From the NCBI GenBank assembly GCA_030448025.1, contig JAUJNQ010000001.1, forward strand, positions 26,318 to 58,412: a stretch of 32,095 bases of DNA, written 5' to 3'. This document shows positions 15,281 through 26,699 of this stretch, piece after piece; the first letter of the stretch is position 1, and each line of letters begins with the position of its first letter. The position numbers and the translations under genes were made by a program. The notes beneath the pieces are model-generated. The model was not told the DNA's origin. It made no database searches and worked only from the letters and a program-made list of their open reading frames with translations. This stretch comes from Acidimicrobiales bacterium. GTDB taxonomy: Bacteria; Actinomycetota; Acidimicrobiia; Acidimicrobiales; GCA-2861595.

Positions 15281-15307
15281 CAAGTCGCCGACGCCGAAAA
15301 CCGATAC
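15281..15307 (+). promoter_or_regulatory. Possible sigma28/WhiG-type promoter of the PAS-GGDEF-EAL-REC gene
   Basis: CAAG (15281-15284), a 15-bp spacer and ACCGATAC (15300-15307) resemble the FliA/WhiG consensus TAAR-N15-GCCGATAA, matching 3 of 4 and 6 of 8 positions. A start near 15315 would give a leader of about 26 nt with the AGGGGAG ribosome site. Confidence 0.35.
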
Positions 15308-15340
15308 GAACGACAGCGTCACTTGGGTGAAGGGGAGTGG

Positions 15341-17530
15341 ATGTTGACGGAGGAAATCGGCGCGCTGGGGAAGACGCTCGAGCGCTTCGGAGCCAGCTTC
15401 CACTTCGCCCCTGTGGGCATGGCGGTGATCAGCGCCGAGCCCTCCTCCCTGGGGCGCTTCCTCCAAGTGAACACGGCCTTTGGCAGGATCACCGGCTGTT
15501 CGACTGAGCAGCTCCTGGCCACCACGTTCCAGGTCATCACCCAACCCGACGACCCGGCGGCCGGATCGCGTTGCCTGGAGAAGGCTGTGCGCGGCGAGCC
15601 CTGGGCCTTCCAGACCGAGAAGCGCTGCGTCCACGCGGACGGCCGAGTCGCATGGATGCTTCTCAATACCTGGGCCGTGCCCGACGCCGGCGGCCCGCCG
15701 CTCTGCTTCTTCAGCGAGGTCCACGAAGTGACGGCTCAGATGGTGGTTCAGGCCCGCCTGGACCACCAGAGCCTCCATGACACCTTGACCAGCCTCCCGA
15801 ACCGGGCCCTCTTCGTCGATCGAGTGACCCAGGCCCTGGAGCGAGAGAGACCAGGCCGCCTCGACACCGCTGTGCTGTTCCTGGACCTGGACCGCCTCCG
15901 CGACATCAACGACGGCCTGGGCTACACCGCCGGCAGTCAGCTCCTGGTGAGCTCGGCTCGCCGCCTGTCCGAGGTCCTTCGTCCCAACGACGCCGTGGCT
16001 CGGGTGGGAGGCGATGAGTTCGCCATCCTCTGTCAGAACGTCGGCAGCGAGAGCGCCGCCGTGGCCCTCGCCAAGCGTGCCCTCGACGCCATCCAAGAGC
16101 CGGTCGACCTGGGCGGTGAAGCGGTCTCGGTCACCGCCTCAGTAGGCGTGGCCTTCGCCTCCTCGGGCAGTACCGACGCTCTGACCTTGCTCAGCGACTC
16201 CGAGCTGGCCTTGCGGCGAGCCAAGGAGCGTGGGGCGGGCGGTCATGCGGTGTTCTCGGCAGAGATGCGCTCCCACACGATGCAGCGCATCGAGAACGAA
16301 AGGGCACTGCAGCGAGCACTGGAGGAAGGCCAGTTCCGTTTGCACTACCAGCCCATGGTGGCACTGGACACCGACAAGGTCACGGCAGTGGAGGCACTGT
16401 TGCGCTGGGAGCACCCTGAGCGGGGCATGGTGCAGCCCCTCGAGTTCATCCCACTGGCCGAGGAGACGGGCCTCATCACGCCTATCGGCGCATGGGTCCT
16501 GGAAGAAGCTGCTCGACAAACGCTCAGCTGGAGCTCGTCCTTCCCAGTCCGCCCCTTGCGAGTGTCAGTGAACGTGTCGGGGTGCCAGTTCCAAGCCGCG
16601 CTCGTGGACACGGTGAGGAACGTGCTGGCCCGGTCACAGATCGATCCAGGGAGCCTCTGCCTGGAGCTCACCGAGAGCACCGTCATGCAGGACGTCGGCG
16701 AAGCCGTGGCCACTCTCACCGCTTTGAAGGCGCTGGGCGTAGCCATCGCCATCGACGACTTCGGCACCGGCTACTCCTCCCTCGCCTACCTCAGGCACTT
16801 CCCCCTCGATGAGCTGAAGATCGACCGCAGCTTCGTGGACGGTCTCGGTCGAGACCCGGAGGACACCGCCATCGTGGCCGCGGTTACGGCCATGGCCCAC
16901 GCCTTGGAGCTCAGCGTGGTGGCCGAGGGCGTGGAGACAGCCGAGCAGTTGAACAGAGTCCGGGTGCTCGGATGCGAAGTCGCTCAGGGGTACCACCTGG
17001 CGCGCCCCCAGCACGCCGAGGCCATGGGGCAGCTCTTGGCCGCCGAAGAAGAGGGGGCCTTCAACGCTTCCCCCGGTGTTGGCGGCCGCATGGGTTCACG
17101 TCGTTCCACGAAGGACACCGTGGTCATCGCCGATGACTCCCCCGATGTCCTCCTGCTGGCCGAAGTGAGCCTGGCGGCGGCAGGCTTCGAGGTGCACACG
17201 GCAAGCCGCGGTGCGGCGGCCATCTCGCTTGTCCGCGCGGTGCGGCCCTCATGTGTGGTCCTTGATGTCACGATGCCCGATTTGAGCGGCGTGGAGGTCT
17301 GCCGGCAGCTCCGCGCCGATCCCTCTACCACCGGGTGCACCATCGTGATGCTCACGGCCAACGAACTGGTTGCCGACAAGGTCGAGGCCTTCTCGGCCGG
17401 TGCCGACGACTACATGCTCAAGCCATTCTCGCCGCGGGACCTGGTCAGCCGAGTAAGGGCCGCCGTCCGCCGCAAGTCGAGAGGGCCCCTCATGGCGGCG
17501 CCGTCCCACATCGACATCGGAACGGGTTGA
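15341..17530 (+). CDS. PAS-GGDEF-EAL-REC c-di-GMP turnover protein
   Basis: The 729-residue soluble protein has PAS (about 12-120), GGDEF (about 130-290), EAL (about 300-550) and a C-terminal receiver (about 590-712; acceptor Asp near 640 in VVLDVTMPD, Lys in MLKPF). The EAL motifs are canonical: EALLRW, ELTEST, DDFGTGYSSL, KIDRSF and VAEGVET, so phosphodiesterase activity is likely. The GGDEF motif is present (ARVGGDEFAI, near 224), but the nearby base-binding motif, usually GHxxGD, reads GYTAGS, so cyclase activity may be lost and GTP may only regulate. The start is ATG 15341 with AGGGGAG upstream; TTG 15323 is a weaker option. It is divergent from the previous gene and only 27 bp before the hybrid kinase, so the two are probably co-transcribed and may be phosphorelay partners. 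Confidence 0.9.
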   Translation: MLTEEIGALGKTLERFGASFHFAPVGMAVISAEPSSLGRFLQVNTAFGRITGCSTEQLLATTFQVITQPDDPAAGSRCLEKAVRGEPWAFQTEKRCVHADGRVAWMLLNTWAVPDAGGPPLCFFSEVHEVTAQMVVQARLDHQSLHDTLTSLPNRALFVDRVTQALERERPGRLDTAVLFLDLDRLRDINDGLGYTAGSQLLVSSARRLSEVLRPNDAVARVGGDEFAILCQNVGSESAAVALAKRALDAIQEPVDLGGEAVSVTASVGVAFASSGSTDALTLLSDSELALRRAKERGAGGHAVFSAEMRSHTMQRIENERALQRALEEGQFRLHYQPMVALDTDKVTAVEALLRWEHPERGMVQPLEFIPLAEETGLITPIGAWVLEEAARQTLSWSSSFPVRPLRVSVNVSGCQFQAALVDTVRNVLARSQIDPGSLCLELTESTVMQDVGEAVATLTALKALGVAIAIDDFGTGYSSLAYLRHFPLDELKIDRSFVDGLGRDPEDTAIVAAVTAMAHALELSVVAEGVETAEQLNRVRVLGCEVAQGYHLARPQHAEAMGQLLAAEEEGAFNASPGVGGRMGSRRSTKDTVVIADDSPDVLLLAEVSLAAAGFEVHTASRGAAAISLVRAVRPSCVVLDVTMPDLSGVEVCRQLRADPSTTGCTIVMLTANELVADKVEAFSAGADDYMLKPFSPRDLVSRVRAAVRRKSRGPLMAAPSHIDIGTG

Positions 17531-17557
17531 TCGACGCGGTGATCTTCTCCGAATGCC

Positions 17558-20500
17558 ATGCCTGAGGTGGGAGAGATCGTAAGAGCCCTGAACGCCGTGG
17601 CCATCTGCGCGCTCGCGGTGTGGCTCCTCGTCCAGTGGAGGAAGAACAGGGACGAGGCGACACGATGGGCGACCCTGGCCTTCGGGGTCCTGGGCGCCGT
17701 CGTTCTGATCGGTCAGGCCCTGCCCGAGGAGGCTGACGGCTCAGGCCTTGTCTGGCTTCGAAAAGCCACTGTCGTGCTGGTTGTGGTCTTCCCGTACCTG
17801 CTCTACCGCTTTGCCGCCTCGTTTCGCCGTCCCCCTCCAGTCGTCGGGCGCCTGGTCGCCGCTCTCACCGGCCTGCTGGTGGTTTGGACGGTGGTCCTGC
17901 CCCGCATCCCCTCCGAAGGCGAGCCCCGCCCCGGCTGGTTCGGGCTCTACGTGGCGGCGTTGCTGGCCTACTGGACGGCGCTGTCTCTGTGGGTCGCCGT
18001 CCGGCTCTGGCGAGCGGGACATCGCCAGCCTGGCGTGGCCCGCTACCGGATGCGCACCCTGAGCCTGGCTTGCCTGGTCCTCAGCCTGGTGCTCGTCGTC
18101 TCCGCAGAGACCACCGACCGCTCCGTGGCTGCTGACCTCTTCCTCCAGCTGCTCGTCACTGTCAGCGTCGCGCTGTTCGCGGTGGGGTTCCGTCCTCCTT
18201 CTCTGGTGCGGGCCCTGTGGCGACACCCCCAGGAGGAGGCCATGCGTCGAGGGCTGCGGGCCCTCATGGCTGCCACCACCGCTGAAGAGGTCCACGCTCA
18301 CCTGCTTTCCCACGTCGCTGACATCCTCGGTGCCCGGACGGTTGCCGTCGTGGACCAGGAGGGTGAGGTGCTGGCCCATCACAGGGTTGGCGTCGACCCG
18401 GCGATGGAACCGGCGGCGTCCCATGACCCGCCCGCGGGCGACGGATCCGATGCCGCGAGCATGACCTTTGCGCTGTCGACCGGGACGCTGTTGGTCTGGT
18501 CCGGCCCCTACACCCCCTTCTTTGGCAGCGACGAGCAAGACCTGGTGGCCTCGCTGGGGGCCATGGCCGACCTGGCCCTGGCGCGGGCCCGGGCCGGCGA
18601 ACGAGCGGCGCAGCTGGCCGCGGTGGTGGATTCCGCTCAGGAGGCCATCATCGGGAAGGCCTTGGACGGAACCGTTCTGAGCTGGAACTCCGGAGCCCAG
18701 AGGCTCTACGGCTACTCGCCAGAGGAGGTGGTCGGTGCTGACCTTTCCCTGATCGTGCCGCCCGACCTGGGTGACGAGGTGGGGGCCATCATCGAGCGAA
18801 TCCGGCAAGGCGAGCGGGTCGAGGGCTACGAGACGGTGCGGGTGAGAAAGGACGGGAGCCGCGTCGACGTGTCCCTCACCGTGTCGCCGATCATCGACGC
18901 CGCGGACAACGTCGTGGGGGCTTCGACCATCGCCCACGACATCAGCGAGCGCAAGCGGGCCGAGGCGGTCATGCGGCGCCAGGCGGCGGCGTTGAGGGAG
19001 CAGGCCGATCTGCTGGACCTCACCCATGACAGCGTCATCATGCGGGATCTCGACGGCACGATCAGGCTCTGGAACAAGGGGGCGGAGCGCAACTACGGCT
19101 GGACCAGCGACGAGGCGCTGGGTCGACGTACCCACGAGCTCCTGCAGACCCAATTTCCCGAGTCCCTGGACGAGGTCATGGAGAGCCTCTTCAGCCATCA
19201 CCGCTGGGAGGGCGAGCTCACCCACACGACCAAGCACGGGAAGCCAGTGGTGGTGGCCAGCCGCTGGTCTCTGCGCCTCGACGAGGAGGGAGAGCCCGAT
19301 GCGGTGCTGGAGATGAACAACGACGTCACCGAGCGCAAGGAAGCCGAGCAAGCCCTGAACGCGGCCAAGCAAGACGCCGAGGCGGCGAGCCAGGCCAAGA
19401 GCGAGTTCCTGGCCAACATGAGCCACGAGATCCGAACTCCCATGAACGGGGTGATCGGCATGACCAGCCTGCTGCTCGAAACAGAGCTTTCCGACGAGCA
19501 AAGCGATTACGCCGAGACCGTGCGCACCTCGGCCGAGGCACTCCTCACCGTCATCAACGACATCTTGGACTTCTCCAAGGTCGAGGCGGGCAAGATGGAG
19601 CTCGAGGTCATCGACTTCCACTTGCGCAAGGCCGTCGAGGAGGTGGCCGAGCTGCTGGGCGAGCATGCCTACGACAAGGGCGTCGAGATGGCAGCCGTCA
19701 TCGACCCCGATGTGCCCACGGCGGTGTCCGGCGATCCCGGGCGGTTGCGCCAGGTGCTCGTCAACCTGGTGAGCAACGCGGTCAAGTTCACAGACGACGG
19801 TGAGGTGGTCGTTCGTGCCTCCCTGGTCGAAGACCAAGACGATGGCGCGCTCGTGCGCTTCGAGGTGAGTGACACCGGCATCGGCATCGCCCCCGAGCAC
19901 CAGGTCGGGCTGTTCGCCAGCTTCGCCCAGGCCGATGCCTCCACCACCAGGCGGTACGGCGGCACGGGCCTTGGCTTGGCCATCTGCAAGCGCCTGGTGG
20001 AGCTGATGGGCGGCGACATCGGCGTCCAGAGCGAACCCGGGCGGGGCAGCACCTTCTGGTTCACCGCTCGCCTCAGCCGAGCAGCCGATGAGCTTCTCGA
20101 AGCCGGGGACGGCCTGCGGATGCTGAACGGGCGGTCGACGCTGGTAGTGGACGACAACGCCACCAACAGGACGATCCTGGAGCAAGTTGTGCGTTCATGG
20201 GGGCTGCGCGTCAGCAGCGCCGACAGCGGCGTCAGCGCCTTGGTCCTGCTGCGCGAGGCAGCCAAGCGGGGGGATCCCTATTCCTTCGTCCTGCTCGACT
20301 ACCACATGCCGGAGATGGACGGGCCGGCCGTAGCCAGAGCCATCGCCCGCGACTCCTCCCTTGCCGGCATTCACATCGTGCTGCTGTCCTCCTCGGCCGA
20401 ACGGGTGCAGGCTCGCAACGAGGCCGACGTCCGAATCGCCGCCTATCTGACCAAGCCGGTTCGCCAGTCACAGCTCCACGACTGCCTGGCCACAGTGATG

Positions 20501-21343
20501 GGCAAGGCTTCATCCCGCACGGAGGTCGTCACCCAGCCCGCTCCCGCCTCAGCTCCGACTCAGGTCGGCATCCGGCTCTTGATGGCCGAGGACAACGCTG
20601 TCAACCAGAAGGTGGGGGCCCGGATGCTGGAGAAGATGGGCTATCCCGTGGACATCGTCGGCAGCGGCGCCGACGCCGTGAGCGCCCTGGCCAAGGGTTC
20701 CTATGCCGCGGTGATCATGGACTGTCAGATGCCCGAGATGGACGGCTACGAGGCCACAGCGGAGATCCGCCGCTTGGAGGGTGCTGGGCGGCACACGCCC
20801 ATCATCGCCCTGACGGCCTCCGCCATGGTGGGCGATCGTGAGCGCTGCCTTGCCGCGGGCATGGACGACTACCTGTCCAAGCCGCTGCGCGACGCTGACC
20901 TGGCCGCGGTCCTCTCCAGGTGGTTGCCGGGGGGAGACGCCGACACCACGGCCCATGCCTCTCCTTCGCCTGCGCATGAGCCGGCAGTGCTTGATCCGAG
21001 TTACCTCGCCAACCTTCGGGACATGGCCGAGTACTCCGGCCGCGACATCCTCCGGGAATTGGCTGAGCTCTTCGCCCGAGACATCCCCGGCCAGCTGGCC
21101 AAGCTGAGACGCGCCCTGGACGAGGGAGACACCGACACCCTGCGACGGGTGGCCCACACCCTCAAGGGTACGGCCGGCGGGCTCGGAGCCACCGAGGCGA
21201 TGACTGTGTGCGGACGCCTCGAGGCCCTGGCTACCAGCGGTGAGCTCGAGGGAGCGGTAGCGCTGGTGACGCAGGTGGTGGGGCAGTTCGAGCGGGTAAG
21301 CCACGCACTCGACGAGGCCCTGGCCCAAAAGCAAAGCGTCTAG
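17558..21343 (+). CDS. Membrane hybrid histidine kinase (7TM-GAF-PAS-PAS-HisKA-HATPase-REC-REC-HPt)
   Basis: The 1261-residue sensor starts with about seven membrane helices (1-215), then a GAF-like region (225-345) and two PAS domains (about 350-470 and 480-600). The HisKA box is [12 protein letters not shown] (His near 623). The HATPase domain shows [17 protein letters not shown] and GGTGLGLAI. Two receivers follow (Asp near 914 in [11 protein letters not shown] and near 1053 in [11 protein letters not shown]), and an HPt domain ends the protein (His near 1199 in [10 protein letters not shown]). This is a complete multistep phosphorelay, BarA/ArcB-like in order, able to pass phosphate to an external receiver. 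The receivers of the neighbouring GGDEF/EAL proteins are natural candidates. ATG 17558 has only a weak ribosome site, consistent with coupling to the gene 27 bp upstream. Confidence 0.92.
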   Translation: MPEVGEIVRALNAVAICALAVWLLVQWRKNRDEATRWATLAFGVLGAVVLIGQALPEEADGSGLVWLRKATVVLVVVFPYLLYRFAASFRRPPPVVGRLVAALTGLLVVWTVVLPRIPSEGEPRPGWFGLYVAALLAYWTALSLWVAVRLWRAGHRQPGVARYRMRTLSLACLVLSLVLVVSAETTDRSVAADLFLQLLVTVSVALFAVGFRPPSLVRALWRHPQEEAMRRGLRALMAATTAEEVHAHLLSHVADILGARTVAVVDQEGEVLAHHRVGVDPAMEPAASHDPPAGDGSDAASMTFALSTGTLLVWSGPYTPFFGSDEQDLVASLGAMADLALARARAGERAAQLAAVVDSAQEAIIGKALDGTVLSWNSGAQRLYGYSPEEVVGADLSLIVPPDLGDEVGAIIERIRQGERVEGYETVRVRKDGSRVDVSLTVSPIIDAADNVVGASTIAHDISERKRAEAVMRRQAAALREQADLLDLTHDSVIMRDLDGTIRLWNKGAERNYGWTSDEALGRRTHELLQTQFPESLDEVMESLFSHHRWEGELTHTTKHGKPVVVASRWSLRLDEEGEPDAVLEMNNDVTERKEAEQALNAAKQDAEAASQAKSEFLANMSHEIRTPMNGVIGMTSLLLETELSDEQSDYAETVRTSAEALLTVINDILDFSKVEAGKMELEVIDFHLRKAVEEVAELLGEHAYDKGVEMAAVIDPDVPTAVSGDPGRLRQVLVNLVSNAVKFTDDGEVVVRASLVEDQDDGALVRFEVSDTGIGIAPEHQVGLFASFAQADASTTRRYGGTGLGLAICKRLVELMGGDIGVQSEPGRGSTFWFTARLSRAADELLEAGDGLRMLNGRSTLVVDDNATNRTILEQVVRSWGLRVSSADSGVSALVLLREAAKRGDPYSFVLLDYHMPEMDGPAVARAIARDSSLAGIHIVLLSSSAERVQARNEADVRIAAYLTKPVRQSQLHDCLATVMGKASSRTEVVTQPAPASAPTQVGIRLLMAEDNAVNQKVGARMLEKMGYPVDIVGSGADAVSALAKGSYAAVIMDCQMPEMDGYEATAEIRRLEGAGRHTPIIALTASAMVGDRERCLAAGMDDYLSKPLRDADLAAVLSRWLPGGDADTTAHASPSPAHEPAVLDPSYLANLRDMAEYSGRDILRELAELFARDIPGQLAKLRRALDEGDTDTLRRVAHTLKGTAGGLGATEAMTVCGRLEALATSGELEGAVALVTQVVGQFERVSHALDEALAQKQSV

Positions 21344-21349
21344 CTGCCG

Positions 21350-21381
21350 CGCCCTAGGTGGCACCTGACGGGGCCAGGGCG
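21350..21381. terminator. Possible structure between convergent kinase and dehydrogenase genes
   Basis: CGCCCT (21350-21355) and AGGGCG (21376-21381) are inverted copies; inside them AGGTG-G-CACCT (21356-21366) is a smaller palindrome. The position, just after both stop codons, suits a shared terminator, but there is no T-run on either side. Confidence 0.3.
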
Positions 21382-21388
21382 TCGGTGA

Positions 21389-22501
21389 CTACGACCCGTC
21401 GTAGCGGATGATGGAGCGGGCCACGTCGCCGTTCTTCATGGCCTCGAAGGCGTCGTTCACGTCGTCCAGCGAGATGGTGGCCGAGATCAGCTCGCGGAGT
21501 TTCAGCTCCCCCTTGCCGTAGTGCTCCACGAGGCGCGGCACGTCCCGGCGCACGTCGGCCGACCCGTACCAGCAACCGGTGATGGTCTTGGCCGCCATCA
21601 CCGCTCCCAGGAAGGCGGGGACGGTGATCATGGCGTCCATCTTGGGCAGGCCCACGAGCACGGCCTGGCCGCCGCGGCGGGTCATGGCGATGGCCTGGTC
21701 GATGCTGGCTTCGAGGCCCACCACCTCGAAGCTCACGTCGGCGCCGCGCTGACCGGTCAGGGCCATCACCTTGGACACGGGGTTGCCCTGGCTGGCGTCG
21801 ACGGTGTCGGTTGCGCCGATCTCCCGGGCCAGGTCCAGCTTGGACGGGTTCACGTCGACGGCGATCACTTGTTCGGCGCCGGCCAGCCGAGCCCCCTGGA
21901 TCACGTTCAGCCCCACGCCACCACACCCCACCACCGCAACGCCGTCGCCCTCACCGATGCTTGCGGTGTTGACGGCGGCGCCCACCCCGGTGAGCACGGC
22001 GCAGCCGATCAGCGCCGCCACCTCGAGGTCCAAGTCGTGGTCCACCGGCACGACACTGGATTCGGGCACGACGGTGTGCTCGGCGAAGGTCCCGGCGGCG
22101 AGCATCTGGTGGACGGGCCTGTCCCCGGTGCTGAACCGAGGCGTGCCGTCGAGGAGCCCGCTCGAGGCCAGTACCACGTTGGACGTCTCGCACAGGTGGG
22201 GCTGGCCCCTGTCGCAGAAGAAGCAGCGCTGGCACTGGGGAACCCACGAGATGACCACGTGGTCCCCCACATCCACGGCCGTGACTCCATCGCCCACCTG
22301 CTCGACGACCCCGGCTCCCTCGTGACCGAGCACCACCGGTGTGGGCACCATGGTGGTGCCGTCCTGCATCGACAGGTCGGAGTGGCACACGCCCGAGGCC
22401 ACCAGGCGGACCATGACTTCGTGGGCCCGCGGTGGCTCCAGCTCCAGCTCGCAGATCTCGAGTGGCCGGCCGACGCCGGTCAACACCGCGGCCCGGACCA
22501 T
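21389..22501 (-). CDS. Zinc-dependent alcohol dehydrogenase, class III-like/NDMA-type
   Basis: The 370-residue MDR enzyme has catalytic zinc ligands Cys39 (GVCHSD), His60-Glu61 (LGHEGAG) and a Cys near 168 (LIGCAVLTGVGA). The structural zinc site is C90-x2-C93-x2-C96-x7-C104. The cofactor motif is GCGGVGLNVI, followed by VIAVDVNPSKL, an Asp that specifies NAD(H). The GCAVLTG segment and length place it with class III/NDMA-dependent alcohol dehydrogenases common in actinobacteria, oxidising alcohols or thiol-bound formaldehyde; the exact substrate is uncertain. ATG 22501 is 9 bp after the small membrane protein gene on the same strand, so it may be the last gene of that operon. It is not closely related to the dehydrogenase at 8958. 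Confidence 0.88.
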   Translation of the reverse strand: MVRAAVLTGVGRPLEICELELEPPRAHEVMVRLVASGVCHSDLSMQDGTTMVPTPVVLGHEGAGVVEQVGDGVTAVDVGDHVVISWVPQCQRCFFCDRGQPHLCETSNVVLASSGLLDGTPRFSTGDRPVHQMLAAGTFAEHTVVPESSVVPVDHDLDLEVAALIGCAVLTGVGAAVNTASIGEGDGVAVVGCGGVGLNVIQGARLAGAEQVIAVDVNPSKLDLAREIGATDTVDASQGNPVSKVMALTGQRGADVSFEVVGLEASIDQAIAMTRRGGQAVLVGLPKMDAMITVPAFLGAVMAAKTITGCWYGSADVRRDVPRLVEHYGKGELKLRELISATISLDDVNDAFEAMKNGDVARSIIRYDGS

Positions 22502-22510
22502 TGGGCGAAT

Positions 22511-22815
22511 CTACCGGGCGCGCCCGTCGCCGTTGTGCTCGCCCTTCTCTCTCTGGCCATCCTCCCTATGGCCATCCTCTCTCTGGGCCGCCTTGACCGC
22601 GAAGCCGAGGATGATGGCCGGCAGGAGCGTGACCGCCGTGGCGGCCAAGGCCACGCCCACGACGGTGGTGACCGCTCCGTTGTCGAAGCCGACGACCAGC
22701 CCCACCACGAAGCCCACGATGGCGACCACGATGAGGCCGTAGCCGAGCTTCTGGCCGGCGTCGGCGGCCCGGGCGAACTGGGCTCGACGAGCGACCACCG
22801 GGTCCTCTCCGGGCG

Positions 22816-22819
<4 letters not shown>
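22511..22819 (-). CDS. Small two-helix membrane protein (unrecognised family)
   Basis: The 102-residue product has a charged N-terminus (GEDPVVARRAQFARAADAGQ), two membrane helices (about 27-47 and 52-76) and a hydrophilic tail rich in Arg, Glu, Asp and Gly (REDGHREDGQREKGEHNGDG). The tail arises from imperfect repeats in the DNA. Start GTG 22819 overlaps the TGA of the glycosyltransferase as GTGA, so the pair is translationally coupled. Similar small proteins often sit beside glycosyltransferases in actinobacteria, from memory; a role in the membrane step of surface glycan assembly is a guess. The frame remains open far upstream, but that part overlaps the glycosyltransferase and does not look like protein. 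Confidence 0.7.
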
Positions 22820-25430
<2,611 letters not shown>

Positions 25431-25465
25431 CTTCCCTCGGTCGGGCTCACACGATCGCTCGAGCG

Positions 25466-25792
25466 CTACGACGAGGCAGGCCTGTCCTGGCGCTGGATGA
25501 GCCACACGATGAAGGCGGCTCCGGCCACGGACAGCATGAAGCCCAAGAACCGACCACTCCGGCCGAAGATGAACCATCCGGCGAAGCCGCCGAGGAACGA
25601 CCCGCCGATGCCCACGAGGAGGGTGGTCCCCACACCCATGGGGTTGGGCCCCGGGACAACGACACGGCCCAGCGCCCCGACCGCCAGGCCGCTCAGCAGA
25701 AGGCCGGCGACGTAGAGGGCTGCTCCGGCGGCGAGCAGGATCGCACCCATGACGAAGGCGGCAGCAAGGAGCCCGGCCAGGAAACCAACCAC
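25466..25792 (-). CDS. GlsB/YeaQ/YmgE-type (transglycosylase-associated) membrane protein
   Basis: The 108-residue protein has about three membrane helices. The second half carries the family pattern: GALGRVVVPGPNPMGVGTTL, then GIGGSFLGGFAGWFIFG, with conserved Gly-rich helices. The N-terminal hydrophobic extension is longer than in enterobacterial members of about 82 residues. These proteins are linked to general stress, with no known biochemistry. GTG 25792 is used because no better start is visible; the ribosome site is poor, so the start is uncertain. It is convergent with gmd and divergent from ccdA (72 bp). A 10-bp palindrome, CGCTCGAGCG (25456-25465), sits directly after its stop. Confidence 0.75.
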   Translation of the reverse strand: MVGFLAGLLAAAFVMGAILLAAGAALYVAGLLLSGLAVGALGRVVVPGPNPMGVGTTLLVGIGGSFLGGFAGWFIFGRSGRFLGFMLSVAGAAFIVWLIQRQDRPASS

Positions 25793-25864
25793 GGGAGGAG
25801 TCTCGCGCCCGTGCCCATCGGTCCGCCCCTATCGCCTCGTTGATCGTCGGGCAGACTTGAGGCC

Positions 25865-26659
25865 ATGACGCTGGCCGTCTCCAACCCCGGGCTCCTCGTG
25901 GCCTTCGCGGCCGGGATGCTGTCGTTCCTGTCGCCCTGCGTGCTCCCGCTCGTCCCCGGCTACCTGTCGCTGATGTCCGGCGTCGAGGTCACGGGCATCG
26001 GGGTCGGGGAGGTCGCCGGGGACACCAGCGGCGACACCGCCGTGGCCACCCGCGCCGACACCCGCCGGGTCCTCAGAGCGACGTTGCTGTTCGTGGCCGG
26101 CTTCACCGTCGTCTTCGTGCTCCTCTTCGGGACCACGGCCAGCGCGCTCGGCCAGGCGCTCCGGGAGCACCAGGTCCTGCTCAACCGCATCGCCGGCGTG
26201 GTGGTGATCGTCATGGGCCTGGTCATGGCCGGGCTGGTGTCGCCGCAGCTGCTGGCCCGGGAGCGCCGGATGTACGTCTCTCCGGCCAGGCTCGGTGCCT
26301 TCGCCCCCCCGGTGATGGGCATGGCCTTCGCCTTCGGGTGGACACCGTGCATCGGGCCGGTCCTGGCCGCGGTGCTCTCCATCGCCGCCGCCGAGGCGAC
26401 CTTCACCCAGGGCGTGCTCCTGCTGCTCGCCTATTCCCTGGGCCTGGGCGTCCCGTTCGTGGCCGCCGGCCTGGCTCTCAACCGCCTCACCGCCACCTTC
26501 GCCTGGTTCAACCGTCACCACCGGGCCATCTCGCTCTTGTCTGGCCTGCTCCTCACGGTGTTCGGCGTCCTGCTCTTCACCAACCGCGTCACCCGCGTCT
26601 CGAGCTGGTTGATCGAGATCATGAGCCGTTTCGGCCTCGACCGCCTCACGGCGATCTAG
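25865..26659 (+). CDS. ccdA: CcdA-type thiol-disulfide transport protein for cytochrome c biogenesis
   Basis: The 264-residue membrane protein has six or seven helices. The two redox cysteines are in the conserved settings FLSPCVLPLVPGYLS (helix 1) and FGWTPCIGPVLAAV (helix 4). CcdA passes electrons from cytoplasmic thioredoxin across the membrane to keep apocytochrome c CxxCH cysteines reduced. An Asp/Thr-rich loop (about residues 45-68) between the first and second helices is longer than usual. The ATG at 25865 follows TTGAGG; CAGACT ends 7 nt upstream of the ATG. The ccm operon is 2.8 kb downstream on the same strand, separated by the DUF4268 remnant, vapBC and the sortase, and supports the same pathway. 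Confidence 0.9.
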   Translation: MTLAVSNPGLLVAFAAGMLSFLSPCVLPLVPGYLSLMSGVEVTGIGVGEVAGDTSGDTAVATRADTRRVLRATLLFVAGFTVVFVLLFGTTASALGQALREHQVLLNRIAGVVVIVMGLVMAGLVSPQLLARERRMYVSPARLGAFAPPVMGMAFAFGWTPCIGPVLAAVLSIAAAEATFTQGVLLLLAYSLGLGVPFVAAGLALNRLTATFAWFNRHHRAISLLSGLLLTVFGVLLFTNRVTRVSSWLIEIMSRFGLDRLTAI

Positions 26660-26687
26660 TGCTGAAGGGTTGAGGCGCCCAGAGCGG

Positions 26688-26693
26688 TACCTT
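26688..26693 (+). promoter_or_regulatory. Probable -10 element (TACCTT) of the DUF4268 gene
   Basis: TACCTT ends 6 nt before the GTG at 26700 and there is no ribosome-binding site, the pattern of a leaderless transcript. It supports GTG 26700 over the TTG at 26670. Confidence 0.45.
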
Positions 26694-26699
26694 GATCAC

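Noticed and set aside
15173-16096. N-terminal extension of the REC-GAF-EAL-REC-GGDEF protein
   Set aside because: It is antisense of the divergent PAS-GGDEF-EAL-REC gene; GTG 15172 with a ribosome site starts a normal receiver domain.
8958-22501. Two zinc alcohol dehydrogenases as a duplicated pair
   Set aside because: They differ in active-site segments, spacing of motifs and likely subfamily, and lie 11 kb apart; there is no sign of local duplication.
25456-25465. CGCTCGAGCG palindrome as a terminator
   Set aside because: It is a 10-bp palindrome with no loop or T-run; at this GC content it may be chance.
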